Shown here: positions 31,102 through 43,700 of the stretch, one piece after another | Layout: every line of letters starts with the position of its first letter | How positions within the stretch are numbered: position 1 is the first letter of the stretch | Assembly (NCBI GenBank): GCA_033064195.1 | Contig: JARBJD010000050.1 | Location: 1 to 64,000, forward strand | Reading direction: 5' to 3' | Origin: Blattamonas nauphoetae | Lineage: Eukaryota > Preaxostyla > Oxymonadida | Length of the DNA: 64,000 nucleotides | Position numbers and translations under genes: made by a program | The notes under the pieces: generated by a model | What the model was told of the DNA's origin: nothing | Seen by the model: only the letters and a program-made list of their open reading frames with translations | The model's database searches: none

Positions 31102-33117
31102 ATGTGTTGTTTTCGAGAGGATATGTCGCAGAAAACTGTTCTGGGTCTGACCTTTCCAACCATTTCAATGACCCTACCGAGTCCAGACGACCTTCTCCTC
31201 CCTATTTTCGAGGACAAACCTCGTGTGATTCCCTTTTATTCACTTCTTTCAGATGCATATATCATCAAAGACAAGAACAACTTGACGCAAGATCAAATCG
31301 GACTCTTTCTCAAAGGAAAAGGCATCATCGGAAGATTCACATCCACCGAGACAGTTTCTAGCGCAACTTTCACTTTCGAGGTCGAAGAGTCTCCGGCAAG
31401 CATAGAAGCCATGAACCGACTTTTGAGCCGAGGCTCGTGCATCGCCGACCACGCTGACCCCGACTCGCATGCCAATCCCATCACGATCCTTCCTCTCATC
31501 GCCCCAAACTGTCTCATCTTCACCGTCGATTCCCGCGAGCTCCAAGAGTTCTGGGACGAACGCCACGATCCCGATGGGAGGAACGCTTTTCGTCACAAAG
31601 TCCGAATCCTTCCCCTCCCTCAGCACGACCAGACAACGGCGTCCATTGTCATCTTCTCCGACAATAGAGCCACAAAGGAAGTCCACGATTCATTCACCAA
31701 AGCGATGGTCGACGTGTGCTTCCCAAACCAAGCGGCACGACTCTATGCGAAACCAACCCACTTCAACAATCAAATCGAAATGTCAATCACTTTTGGTTCC
31801 CTTCCATCCAGAACTCTGTTCTGTGAGAACAAGGCATCGATTGTGAATTGTCTCAAGGATGCGATCGGCAAAGAGGTTCTTAAACTCATCCATCCTCACT
31901 TTCCAGGCATCGAAGCGAAGATATTGTTGGAATGGAGAAACATCCTGAATGTCTTCAAGACAATACACAACGGCTCCTTCAACGAAAGGACAAGAGTCGA
32001 CTACATGGCCAAGAAATCATTCTTCAAAGTTCGTTTTACACCCACACTCCTTGCCCAAGCACACATCAATGCAATCGAAGCAAGACTTCGTGAGGGATTC
32101 CAGATCTTCACATCTCTCGGCTTCAGAGACAACGCGTTCAAAGTCTTCTTTGAGTTCATCAGAATCGTCCCTCCCGAGTTGGTCAGTGACACTCTCGACA
32201 ATCGCACACCACAACGATCGTCCATGTCTCCACCTGCGCATTCCAGCTCACCCCACGCGCACCCTCCCACCTACCGCACACCTGTCGATCCCTCCACACC
32301 CTTCCCGAGCGGCAGACACATCTCAGTCACTCCACCACTCCAACCATCAATCACAATGGTCCACACACACTCAGCCTCTCCTTCTCCTTTCCATATTCGG
32401 CACACATCTCCTCCTGCCACATATTATGTCCCGAACTTCGGCAATGGGATTCTCCCGACCCCCGACGGGTTTGGCCACCCATATTCCATCTCTCCCCCAT
32501 CCCAACCTCTTCTCTCTTCCGTTGAATCCAGTTCTGCGTCCTTCTGCCCCTATCAAACTCCCCCTGACTCGAGGCTCAGAAAAGACTCACCACCGTTCAT
32601 CCCCGGACGCTCACAACAGTCACGTCCTTCCGACCCTCCCACACTCCGCTCTAACATCACACCGGCTGCAATCCTTCAGTCTCCAGTGCTGAACCATCTC
32701 TCTCCCCCTCGCTCTTCCTCTCCCACTATCCATCCTCCTCAAAATATGTCGTCCCCACTCGCCGCCCCGAGTGTCGTTGATGATTCTGGAGGGCCCACTT
32801 GTTGTGAAGAGGACGGTGAAAGAAATGGACAATATGAAGCCGATGCAGAAATCGAGAACAAGGATGAACTGGATTCATATCATTCTTGTTCTAGTGGCTC
32901 CGATATCAACTCGATCAACGACTTTGATGGTGACGGCTTTGATGACAACGATGATCGTGAATGCGACGATGTGAATGTCGAGTTCAATTTTGGTCAAGAC
33001 TTCTATTTTGAACATGATTACAAGGAACCCACTGGTCGTGGAGAGGCAGATAGCGAATCCGATTTCGATCGGTTAATCCGATTTGATGACGAATCCAACG
33101 AAGACAATGAAACATGA
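31102..33117 (+). CDS. Gene X copy 2 (orphan protein, complete)
   Basis: 671 aa, open from ATG 31102 to TGA. A second in-frame Met (MSQKTVLGL) seven codons on is an alternative start. N-terminal half globular, including RVIPFYSLLSDAYIIKDKNN and KVFFEFIRIVPPELVSD. A long Pro/Ser/His-rich middle follows, then an acidic tail (CCEEDGERNGQYEADAE, then FDGDGFDDNDD) ending FDDESNEDNET. The acidic tail and disordered middle suggest a nuclear or nucleic-acid-associated protein, but no domain is recognised. It differs from copy 1 at relatively few residues, so the duplication is recent. Confidence 0.65.
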   Translation: MCCFREDMSQKTVLGLTFPTISMTLPSPDDLLLPIFEDKPRVIPFYSLLSDAYIIKDKNNLTQDQIGLFLKGKGIIGRFTSTETVSSATFTFEVEESPASIEAMNRLLSRGSCIADHADPDSHANPITILPLIAPNCLIFTVDSRELQEFWDERHDPDGRNAFRHKVRILPLPQHDQTTASIVIFSDNRATKEVHDSFTKAMVDVCFPNQAARLYAKPTHFNNQIEMSITFGSLPSRTLFCENKASIVNCLKDAIGKEVLKLIHPHFPGIEAKILLEWRNILNVFKTIHNGSFNERTRVDYMAKKSFFKVRFTPTLLAQAHINAIEARLREGFQIFTSLGFRDNAFKVFFEFIRIVPPELVSDTLDNRTPQRSSMSPPAHSSSPHAHPPTYRTPVDPSTPFPSGRHISVTPPLQPSITMVHTHSASPSPFHIRHTSPPATYYVPNFGNGILPTPDGFGHPYSISPPSQPLLSSVESSSASFCPYQTPPDSRLRKDSPPFIPGRSQQSRPSDPPTLRSNITPAAILQSPVLNHLSPPRSSSPTIHPPQNMSSPLAAPSVVDDSGGPTCCEEDGERNGQYEADAEIENKDELDSYHSCSSGSDINSINDFDGDGFDDNDDRECDDVNVEFNFGQDFYFEHDYKEPTGRGEADSESDFDRLIRFDDESNEDNET

Positions 33118-33330
33118 AGACTATCAGCCGTCTTTAATTGAATCTGTCCCGATTTGACTTTTTTTCAGCTCACACACTAAAAATACCTTTTCTAGTTCCA
33201 TTACTTTCATCTTGTTTCACCAACTCTCCTGTTTCTCAATGAAATAAATGAAGAGAGATGTAATGTCCGAGATCAAACCGCCCGCCTGGTAATGACTTAT
33301 GGGTTTCAATTAAAAATGATCACAAAAGAA

Positions 33331-33485
33331 CTCGGATAACATCAAATGAAGATAAGTTAAAGATAGAATCAAAGAGAAAACTAAGTGAAATCATCTCTCG
33401 GAATACCTATGGAGAGTTGATCATCGTGTACACAAAAGATGGACCATCGAATGTGATCCAAGAAATAAGACACAAATCATCCCAG
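33331..33485. other. Short intergenic stretch
   Basis: Between the end of the right arm and the stop of the next minus-strand gene. Nothing recognised. Confidence 0.3.
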
Positions 33486-34680
33486 TTACGCAACCTTCTT
33501 TTCATCAACAATACCAGGGTCGGCAGCTACTTCAGCCGGGAAAGAGTGAGAGCCTTCACTGGGAAGGGTATTTGGTGGTTGGTAAGCGGCATTCTGAGCA
33601 TTGTATTCCGGTTGATACTGCCCGGGCTGACCAGGAGGTTGAGCGTATGCCTGCTGATTGTATTGCTGGGGAGTATATTGCTGTTGGGGATATTGTTGTT
33701 GAGGATACTGTTGCTGTTGAGGATAACCCTGCTGTGGATACGGTTGTTGTTGCATTTGGCCTGCCCGTGGTGGATACTGTAATACAAGACGGGAAAGATG
33801 AATATGGGCGATAAATATGGCAATTTATTTAAAATGAAGAGTAATATACGATTTGTTGACCGGCGGCGTCGAATCCTTGTGGAGGGGCGCTTACGGCAGG
33901 ACGTTTTCCATTTTGGATTGCCCAACCTTGATACTCGTTCCACGCATCGAATATTTCTGATAATTGATGGGGGAAACAAGGAGAGTGAGAGACGAGGTTG
34001 AAACAGACCTTGTACTTTGTTGAGAGGATGGTAGTAATTGGGGGAATATGACAGGCCCATTCGTGTTACAACTCGAACAAGGTATTCTGGTTTCTCAGCG
34101 AGATCTGGAATCGGGTGATATTCACCGTTGGCATCGTAGGCATCTGATCTGATTTTTGGCGTCGTCATTGTCTTCCATCCAGCGAGATAGAGACCATAAA
34201 TGTCTTCGAGCGGGAGTTCGTCATGACGACGAATATTGGAACACATCGTAGCGCAACAGTTTCCACCAACGTCCAGAATAAACTTGTCGTTTTCAAAGTC
34301 TAGTTCCATGGTGTAGATAACTGTGAAACGACATGCAAAGCACTGTCCATGGGAGAGAATAACCGATAATAGAGGAAATATACTTGGAAGAGGAGTCCAA
34401 TGAAAAGTCCGAACATGATGAATGCCTGTTTGGACGAAAGATGATGATGAAGAAAGAGAATAGACAATTCCCATGATGAGAAGATCCCTGAGAAGGATGA
34501 TACTAACGATTCCTCCAATTACAAGAACACCTCCAATGATGGCAAAGATTATTGAGCAGTTGAAATGAGGCTTGTCTGATATGAATGATTAACGATAGAT
34601 ATCACACTTCTTAATACCACATTCTTCTTGGGTTTGTAGTAGGGGCGATCTTGGAGAATAAATTGTCCTGGTTGACTCAT
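33486..34680 (-). CDS. Two-TM protein with Pro/Gln/Tyr-rich tail, six exons
   Basis: Exons 34680-34618, 34570-34508, 34425-34344, 34320-34009, 33956-33850 and 33776-33486 give 305 aa. Introns are 47, 82, 23, 52 and 73 nt, all GT-AG, and all phases agree. The start is MSQPGQFILQDRPYYKPKKN, followed by two hydrophobic helices (CSIIFAIIGGVLVIGGI and AFIMFGLFIGLLFQVYFLYY). A soluble part then begins MELDFENDKFILDVGGNCC, and the tail is made of PYPQQ/QYPQQ repeats. The layout resembles small membrane proteins with cytosolic PQ-rich tails in trafficking pathways, but I do not recognise the family. The 23-nt intron is the least certain junction. Confidence 0.65.
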
Positions 34681-34994
34681 GATTTTTGTGTGATGATCGA
34701 GACTGCCCATAGATTGCATTGATGGATAGACGACCTGTGAATCTTCCCAAAAGAGTTCGTATTCCAATTGAAAATAGAAATGAGGTCAAGAAATGCTTTT
34801 GGGAGGGATTCAACGAACATATCAAGATGAAAAGAATGCATTCTCGACCGAAAGGAGCTCGATCGCTCAAAAAAAGAGTAGGGTGCCCAAAAAAGAGCCA
34901 TCGTCAGCGACGGACGGGATAAGCAAAAAAAATGACAAGTAGAAATAGAAGATCGACGAAAAAAGTGGTGGGACGAGGGGGATGAGGGAGGGAG
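34681..34994. other. Intergenic stretch
   Basis: Between two minus-strand genes, so it should hold the promoter of the two-TM gene and the 3' end of the next. A basic 68-codon plus-strand ORF (34719-34922) is the only coding hint and is not supported otherwise. Confidence 0.3.
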
Positions 34995-37900
34995 TCATTC
35001 GTTATGGGTGAGGGAGAAGAGAGATCGGTAGTACACACTTGGGTTCTTCTCCACTTTGGTGAGTTCAATAGCTTCGAGGATGAAGAGAAGGCTGGGAAGA
35101 GAGGAGAGAGTGGGTGATGAGGTTGGGAAGGGTTGATCGAGAGAGAAAGGATGAAAAAGAGAATGAGAATGTGAGAGAGAAGGTAGGAGAAAGAGTGGGA
35201 GAGGGAGAAATGACGAGAAGGAGAATGTGAGAGAGAATATGGGTGAGATGAAAAACCAAAAAAGAGCATTTTCAAACCGTACAATCCAATGATCGATCGA
35301 AGGTGATTCCCCAACACTGATTTTAGTCGTCCGCACAACATTCACACACGCTGCCCTCGTCATCACTCCCAAAAGATGTGGTGGAACAACCATCGCTGTC
35401 ACAATCGGCATCGACTGGACCGCTGAAGGCAACGTCGTGTTCCCCACACTCACCGTCGGAGCAAAATCCACTTTTCTACCCTTTTCTGATATTTCAGACG
35501 CTTTTGCTGTGTTTGGGATGGGAGTGATGGTGAAGAGCGATGGGGCGTCGTCGGAGGGATGGGGGACGATTCGGAAGGCGAAGGAGAAGTGGTCCAGAAA
35601 AGAGAGACTGAGGGGGACTTCGTTCTCGTCCCAAACAACACATAGTTGGCACGAAGAGGCTGTTTGTCTCATTCTTCTGTCCCATTTTTGCGTTTCGGGT
35701 TCTGTCGTCGTCGTTTCTTCTTTCTTCGCCCAGTTTTCGATCTGTACGACGTGAAACTTGATCATTGTTGTTGAATTCTCCCACTCCCACTCACCCTTCT
35801 TCTGCCACGCCATCGCCCGCAGGAACTCTGCAAACGGAAGGGATACTTGGTTGGATGCGAGAATCGCCGCTTCTTGTGGAGACATCGTCCCTTCATCATT
35901 CCCATCCTTCCAATCTCCAACTTCCCCAACATATACAACACACACATCGACTGTCTTCTTTCCACTGATTGCGTCCAGCGAGTCCATCAGCTGGTCAAAC
36001 AGCGGTTGTCCATTGTCATCTGTGATCTCTCGTCCGAGCTGTGTCCAAGTTCGTCTGATGTCTGAATCGACAATTCCGAGTTGAGAAAGGAGGAAGCGGA
36101 TTGTGGACAACGGATTCTTCTGATTCCCCATCTCTCCTCCCTCCACATCTGCGAGTTGGGCTTGTGGATGGACATCGGGAGAGAAAAGCTCAGATTGTGG
36201 GTCGTAAACGGGTTGTTGGGGAAGAGACGATGCGTCGACGTTTGGGCTGTTCGACTCATTCAGAAGGGCAGGAGTGGGTGACTTCTGCGCAATTTCCGCA
36301 AACTGAGCAGGTGCGTCCATGTCTCGTGTTTCCTGATCTGTGCTCGCTCGAACTTTGAATGGAGATTGTCGAAGGAGTGACTTTGCTGTCGGGTTTGTGA
36401 ACGGATTCTGACTCAGTTGGACCGGGTCAGGCGAGCTGGGAGGCGGAACAGGGGTGATTGTGCGAGACGAGACGGAGTTGGAATCTTGTTCGTCTTGTCT
36501 CTCCTCTCGGAGCCCTCGCTCTTTCTCCTGTTTATAGAAAACTTCTCCTTCGTTGAGTTTCTTCCTTTCTTCGGCAACATCAGCGTCTTGGTCGAACAGC
36601 ACTTCATTCACAACCCAAGTTCTCTTCCCTATCGGTGTCCGAACTGTCATGTTGATTGGCGGTGTCGAGGAGGACGATGGAAGAGAGGTGGCTGATGGAG
36701 ACGACGAGAATGGTGATGTCTGTGAGAATGTGGCGCGAGGGGAGGTGGATGGAGAGACGAACGGATTGCTTTTCATCGCAGTTTGTGCTGCTGGTGTTGA
36801 GTTGAGTGTGTTGAGCTGTTTGGCGGATGCAGGAGCGAACGACAGAATTCCTCCATTCTGCGCGAACGTCAGTGTCCGACCCTTCTTCCTCTCTCTCTCC
36901 TCCTCATCGTCCTCTCCCATCACAACACTGAACTCCAGTGTGCTGGACGAGAGGAACATCAAACTGAACGTCGACGCCAGTCTCACCTTGATGACAGGGT
37001 CGAGTGTCGAGACTGTCGAACACAAATCAGCGAATGTTGGTCGGATTGAATGGGCTGCACCGGAATGTGTCCGAAGAAGCTGATGAAACATCTCTCCTGT
37101 CGAGAGGGTGTGCTGTGGGGACGGAATGGAGTGGACAGAATCTGTGTTGAGAGGATGGTTGGTGCATTTGGAGAGGAGCGTGATGAAACGTTGGATCAGC
37201 TTGTGATTCGATAGAAGCGCTGGAAGAAGACAGATCCACTCCAAAATTAAGTCGAAAAGCGGCAGCACGAAGAACTCCACAATCTCCGCTGATCCATCCA
37301 ATGTCATCACTTTCGACGCAGTTTGAACAAGTGCTGTGACAATCTTTAGAATCAGCGCGTGATGGACTGTCGCTGACTGTGTCCACGAATACACCAGCGA
37401 ATACAACACTTCTGTTACCGACCTCAGTCTCACCAGCTCCATCCACGTGATTGGTGTGTTCGTCGCTTGAGTGAACGTCAAGTCATTCAAAATTGTGATT
37501 ATGGGCTCGCAAACCGTTGAAAGGAGATACGTGTTGGTTGTGTCTTGATGCAGGACATCAATCGCCACTATTCCCAAACACGACAGCGCAGCAAACTGAA
37601 CTTCTAACGTTCCTGTCACTGGCGCTGGTTTCTGTGTTGTCGTTAGAGTCGTCGAGCGAGGAAGACATTCTTGGCAGAAACTCACAATGTTCGTTCTGGT
37701 CTGTCCCCAGCTGAACGAGGACTCCGCTAGACCAGTTGAGCCCAAATGTGAAAATGACGACACAGCCAGTGTTGCGGTGCAGAATGCCGAAATTGTGTTT
37801 AGAATATCCATTCTGTTCATTGTTTTGAGAGCGGTGGGGGTGATGTTGGAAGAGAGAAGTGGAAGGAGCGGGAGAGTGAAGGGAGGCGAATAAAGAAGTA

Positions 37901-40597
37901 CTTCTCGCAGAAACGGAAGAATATGGACAATAATATCGCTTCGACGGCTGACAAACGGCACAGTCAAGCTGTTCATCGACTCCAACACAAAATGTTGCGG
38001 GACGAGAGCGGGAGAGGAGCGGAGGAGATGGACGATCGTTGCCAGGCCGATGCTAATCCCATCTCCGAACGAATGCTGCTTGCACGACGTCCCTGCAAAG
38101 AGGAGAGGCCCAATTAGGTTGAAAAGGGTTGATGGTTGGATGGTTGGAGGTGGGCGTTGTGTGTGGTGGGTCGACATCAATTTCGAGTCGTGTGTGGAGG
38201 GTCGGGTTGAATGAGTATATGGAATTACATTCAAATCGATAAAATTGACGCGTGGTATTGAAAAGGACATCACAAAGAGTTCTGAAGTTGGGTTGCTGAT
38301 GAACTGGTCGACGATCGTCGCCAGACACATCATATAGATTTTATGGCTTTCAATGCTCATGTAATCAGGTGTAGAGAACATATAGAGCATTCGGGCCCAC
38401 TTTACTGATAGTTCTTCCGATGATGACGACGAAAAAAATGGGATCCAAGTTCCGTCCAATTTGGAGGGTGTAGGAGCATTCCGATACGCTCCAGATGCTA
38501 TAATCTGACCAGAAGCGTCGCGGGAAATCACAGCTTTCTGGCAGTGGCATTTGGAAGGCAGAAAACAGAATTCTGAGATAATGGGGGTCGGTGAGTTCAA
38601 AGAGAAGATCATGTCTGTTGTCATCTCTCTCAATATCTTCATCCAGATAGTTACAATCATTGTGTGCGTGCTGAGCTTCTGAGTGATGTATGTGCACATT
38701 GTATTCCATGCGATTTTATCGTCGCCTGAACTCTTCACAAACGATCGGAGGAAGGCCTCAAAGAGAAGAGCATATTCGTCTGGAGTGAAGGAGACTGTGG
38801 AGGGAAGTTGGGAGGACGAGCGCTGAAGAGGGGCTGGTGGGGAGAGCGAGGAGTTGAGTGCCTCGAGACCTGTAAACCAATACTTGAAAAGTTCGGTCTT
38901 GCTTGACACTGTGAGTTTGTGAGGACAGTCAATCAGAGACGTAAAGAGTGTCCGAAAGCGTTGGAGATGGAGATCCTATGGATAGAGCAGATATGGTTGA
39001 GAGATGGGGTTTTATGAACATTAAATTGACTTTAATGAAAAATGGAATACCACATAGTGATTGTTCACATTGGACATTGTCTTAGCAACGTTTCTGCCGA
39101 GGAAAACGAAAAAACGCTCCTGTTCATCGATCGGGATTTGAAGGCCAAATGATGACTTGTCTTGAGTTTTTGATGAATCCTCCACCCAATTGATGACAAA
39201 AGAAAGAAGAGAATCAAAGATAGCTGTGGATTCCCGGAAAGAGGGGTCAGACGAAGAAGGGAGTGGGAAATTGGTGATGATGAGGATGACGAGGTTAATG
39301 ATTGTCTAAACATCGAAAAAGACTCCATGAGCGTGCCCTTCAGAAGTCAAACCTCAACTCGAGTGTCATTTGAGAATAAAAACGGAAAGAGAGCAGAATT
39401 GGAGATCCACTTTGAACAAGCGGGTGCTAACGCCTGAACGACGGAGAGAGGAATATGATCAACGAAAACAGCTTTCGAAGTGGTCGCTAGAAGAGACAAG
39501 TCATGAATCCAACAACGAAAACAAACGTTTGCCCTTGTAGAGTGGATAGGGTCGATCAACAATATAAAACAGAACAGTATCCATAATCAGAGAAAACCAC
39601 CACTCGAAAGTCCCTAAATCATTAGTAACTGTCTCCATTAAGATAGTTAACATCTCCGAGAATTCCGCCTCATCTGACGGCTTGGTTCGAACGCAAAAAG
39701 CAAAAGGAGGATCTGATGCGGATAATGAGATGATAAAAGCAATACCTGTATTCAGATTTGGGATATTGTCGCGTTCTTGTTTAGTTGTTGCGAGGGGAGT
39801 GTAGTTGAATGATTTCTGGATGTGTATGTGAGCTGCTGGAAAATCGCCTTTCAGTCGTCGTGATAACACCATAAGAATTCGGAAGGCCCCTATGCGAGCA
39901 TCAGACTTCGATTGGAACGAAAGAGAACCATCCAAGAATTGTTCTGTTGAAAAATGATAATATGATTGAGAATCAGAGAAAAAATCGTGTGAAACACATG
40001 AAGAACACAAAGAAGAACAAATGAATGATATGTTGATTCACGTAAGCGTTATGCAAACGAAATAGTTTGAGATTTGCTGTCAATTCCGATGTGGGGACAT
40101 TAATAGTTAGTTTTAGGACTGATGAATAGTAGTCCCTTAAATCAGACGAAGAGAGTGCCTCTAAGTCACATAGAAAGAGGAATTGCACGAATATGAGGAA
40201 GAGGAGTGAATGATTGATGGACGAGTGACTGAAAGAGGATCAAACTCTTGGCACATGATGAATCAAGAGAAGGAATGGACTCTGAAAACAATTTTATGAG
40301 TGCAGGTCCTTTGTCGTTTACAATAAGTTGAACTTCATCATCTTTCAGAGAGTCTGGAAAAGATGAGAAATATTGACAGAAATGACAGATGATCAACGAA
40401 AATTACATAAACGAGTGAAAAGGAATGATTGTTCGAAAACAACGAATCCAGAAAAAGGTTTCTGGCGAGATAAAGGTGGAAATCAGACGTAGGAACGAAA
40501 TGAATGATTTGGATCTCTTTGCAGGTGGAATTGACGGAAGGAAATATTTATCATATTTCTTTTGTAGTTGTTGGAGCACCGTCTGATTTGCGAACAT
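34995..40597 (-). CDS. Ral GTPase-activating protein beta-subunit-like protein, multi-exon
   Basis: The main exon runs from 38975 down to 34995 and continues upstream through exons near 39305-39051 and 39541-39353 plus several small ones to about 40597. Intron phases agree (39050-38976 is 75 nt, 39352-39306 is 47 nt). Order of parts: N-terminal helical region (KWARMLYMFSTP near the start of the main exon), long HEAT-like middle, a disordered Ser/Thr/Pro segment, then IRFLLSQLGIVD, VCVVYVGEVGDWKDG, CVVWDENE and a C-terminal PIVTAMVVPPHLLGVM region. This order matches RalGAP beta (RALGAPB), which pairs with a catalytic alpha subunit to switch off Ral GTPases. The likely last intron (35256-35092, 165 nt) is in frame and pyrimidine-rich, so the uninterrupted ORF overstates the C-terminus. 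Start at ATG 40597 is uncertain. Confidence 0.6.
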
Positions 40598-40704
40598 CCA
40601 GCTCTCCGTTGCCGATCGACCCACATGATCCAAGAAAAAGAAGACAGAAGACAGCAAAAATGAAGAAATGTTTAATGAATACAGTTAACAGATGTGAAGT
40701 GAAT

Positions 40705-43700
40705 TCATCCTTCATCTTCTTTCACAATATTCCCGACTTCAGCAACAGAAGCGAGCCCACCCTTCCTTCTTCTCATTCGTGTTGGTAATTTCCTTTCCTG
40801 CTTCCTTTCAGGAGTCAGCTCCTTCTCAAACACATACCCAGAGCTCCCGTTGTTCTCATTCACCTCCTTCTTTTCCTCTTCGCCCTCATTTTGCGATTTT
40901 CTTGGCATCCCAAAAGATTTCTGCGGACCGCCTCTGATCAAATTGTTGAGTTGTGCCAAAAACGCAGAATTGGCCACCTTCGGCTTTGCCTGATGAGAGC
41001 TATCATCAGAACTCTCATCTGCGCTCTCGTCATCCCCATTCTCTCCGTGCCCGGTTTTCTGTCCGGATCCATCTTTCCTGTCGTGTTCATTCTTCTCGCT
41101 TTCCTCTTCTTCTTCCGCGTCTTTCGGGAGCGGTGTTGGTGGCTGACTTTCCATCATGCTTTCTGTGAATTCTGGGACCGGAGATTCAATAATCCCTTCC
41201 AATTCCAGCCCTGATGCGTTGAGAAGGGTGATGACAGGAGTGTCTGACTCGTCTTCTCTTTCTTTGTGATGATGATCGATGTCAGTTTCGAGGTCATCGT
41301 GAATATCATTGATTCTTGTCTCATTCTCCGTCCTTGCTTCTTCTTCTCTCTCCTCATCTTCTCTCCTTCCTGCATCATCCGCTCGTACACGAGGACCTGG
41401 TTCAATTCCCGCCGATTCCAACATTTTGATCACAAAATCTGGAAATGGAATATCGCCTTCATTGTCCTCTTGCAGACCATCCTTCTCGTGTTCATCTGAC
41501 TCGTCTTCACTGCTCCCATCATCTCCATCACCTTCGTCAGGCCTCTTCGTTGATTGTGTCATCTTCGGCTGGACAGTGACAGGTCTGGCTGAGAGGGCGA
41601 CGAACTCCGAATCTTCGTCGGTTGTGGCGAGCCTGTCAGCTTCGGTCCGTTCTTTCTCTTCTTCCTCAATCTCCTCCAACACCCTCCTCCTCTCCTCCTC
41701 CACTTTTTTCTCGATTTTTCCACTTCCCTCACTCACTCCCTTCATCAGCTCAGTTTTCGTCCATCGTTGGACGCTTAGATATTCTTTCATGAATTGTGAA
41801 TGCTGTTTCCAATGTCTGGCAACGACCTCACTTCCCTTTTCGGTGAGTGAATCTTTCAGCATGTCCAGCTGGTCAGTGAAGTGTTCGAGAATGTCGTCAA
41901 CTTCTTCTTTTGTTGAGGGCGGCGCAGAGCGGGCGGTTGAGAAGGACTGAAATGATGGGACCGAAAAAAACGATATGGGTGAATTAAAGAACAGACTTCT
42001 TCGATGACCGTCCGCAGTTCTTCGTCGAACGGGAAAACTTCATCTTTTGTTTCATCATCCTCTTCCTCGTCGAAATTGAATGTTTGTTTGGCTTGTCCAG
42101 TGAGGTCGTTTAAAGCGGAGTGGAATTCGACAATAACCTAAGAGAGTGAGAGAGGTGTACCAAAATGAGAGTATAAGCGTAATAAAAAGAGTCAAAATTG
42201 CGAGAATTGATCTGGGTCTAACAAACATGTTTCGCAACATCTGCCTTCTCATTCGCTGCTCTTCTGCGCATCTCGGCTTCAAATTCTTCCATACGAACAT
42301 CAATAGCTCGTTTTTTCCGCCTTTCATCGTGGTCTGCAAGAAGTCTGTTTTTCTCGAGTCGCATTGTTGTCTCTTCCTGGGTAATGTCTGTTTCTTCTTT
42401 CAGGAGTTCAAACTGGTGGTGCAAGTCACTAAGTTCCTTCTTCAGCCTCTCGTTCTTTTCTTCTGGTCCTTCTTCACTTTCTATCACTAATTCTGGCTGT
42501 TCAACTTGTTTCACTCGGATTCGTCCCAAATCGAGCCGAAGTGACTGTAATGACTGGCGTTGTATTTCTGTGTCTTCCTGTAGAGATTCCAGTGTGGATT
42601 CGAGGTTATTATTCTCAGCCACAATCGCCGAGAGATCGTCTCGAAGATGATGGAAGATTGATTGTGAATGTGAGTCTATCGCAGTAAGTCGAGTAATGGA
42701 CAGAGAATTAGAGAGAGAAGAGCATGGAATGGATAGCATGGACAAACCTGATTTATCCTTTATACGGTCCAGTTGATGTTCGATTTTTGCGAGTGTGGTT
42801 ACAATAGTGTTCTGAACAGCTGGATCCTGCACAACAGGCAACACAAATGTGTGCATATCCCAAAACTTTTGTCGGATTAAACTTTCTTTGCTTGCAAATG
42901 TGATTCTTGAGATGTCCAGTTCATTCAACTGTGACTTCCATTGTTTGTAAGTTTCTGTTAGCTGTGAGAGAAGATCTTGCTTCTTTTGATTTGCAAAGGC
43001 AAGTTGATCAGATATATCTGCTTTTTTCCATTCTTTCGATTTCTTGATTCCTTTCACAGTGAAGTTCATATGAACACAATAGTCAGAAGTTGAGTGGATA
43101 TATGTGTCAAGAGTTGATGAAATTCCCCGCCCATGCAAAATGCACACGGGGATCAGGCATTCAGATTGTTCATTTCGTTTCATTCCCAACAGACAATACT
43201 CGAGGGCTGCGAAGCTCTCATCCTTGTCCATTGTAAAAGTATAGAGGTTCTTTTGTCCCTCATCATAAGTTGAATCATCAAATACTTCAATGACATCTCC
43301 TTTTGTAAGAGAATCCAGATTCCATCGAGAGATTGTCAGGGCGACACCAACATAGTCTCCTGGGATAACCGCTGTTTGTTTCTTGCCAGGTTTGATGAGG
43401 TGGATTGGGATTAGACACGTGTCAGATATTCGGAATGAAATTTGGGCAAATATGCTTTGCATTTGGGTTTTGGTGCGAGTTAAGAAATCAAACAAGATTT
43501 TGCACTCAGACGCAGATGAAAAGTGTAAGGAGATGATTCCAGTCGACTTTCCCTTCACTGTGATAAAGTCTTCACGGGGGTTCTAACAAGAGAGAGATTG
43601 ATGAATCAGGAAATGACGAAGTGTGGAAAGCAGGATACAGAGAAGATCGGTGAATCATGTTGGATCGATTCATCAAGTAAAGTGGAGGTAGATGGATATG

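Larger units (their letters stand above)
30734..33330 (+). repeat. Right arm of the large inverted duplication (gene X copy 2)
   Basis: Inverted match to 26891-30288 without the 784-bp insert. Similarity continues past the gene into the 3' flank (GACTTATGGGTTTCAATTAA) and fades after about 33330. Confidence 0.85.

Noticed and set aside
31102-33117. Gene X as a retroelement Gag or LINE ORF1
   Set aside because: No zinc knuckle, coiled coil, reverse transcriptase or endonuclease nearby; the idea is not excluded but not supported.
34719-34922. Basic 68-codon plus-strand ORF between two minus-strand genes
   Set aside because: No start context, no homologue in the window, and it overlaps the expected promoter of the two-TM gene.
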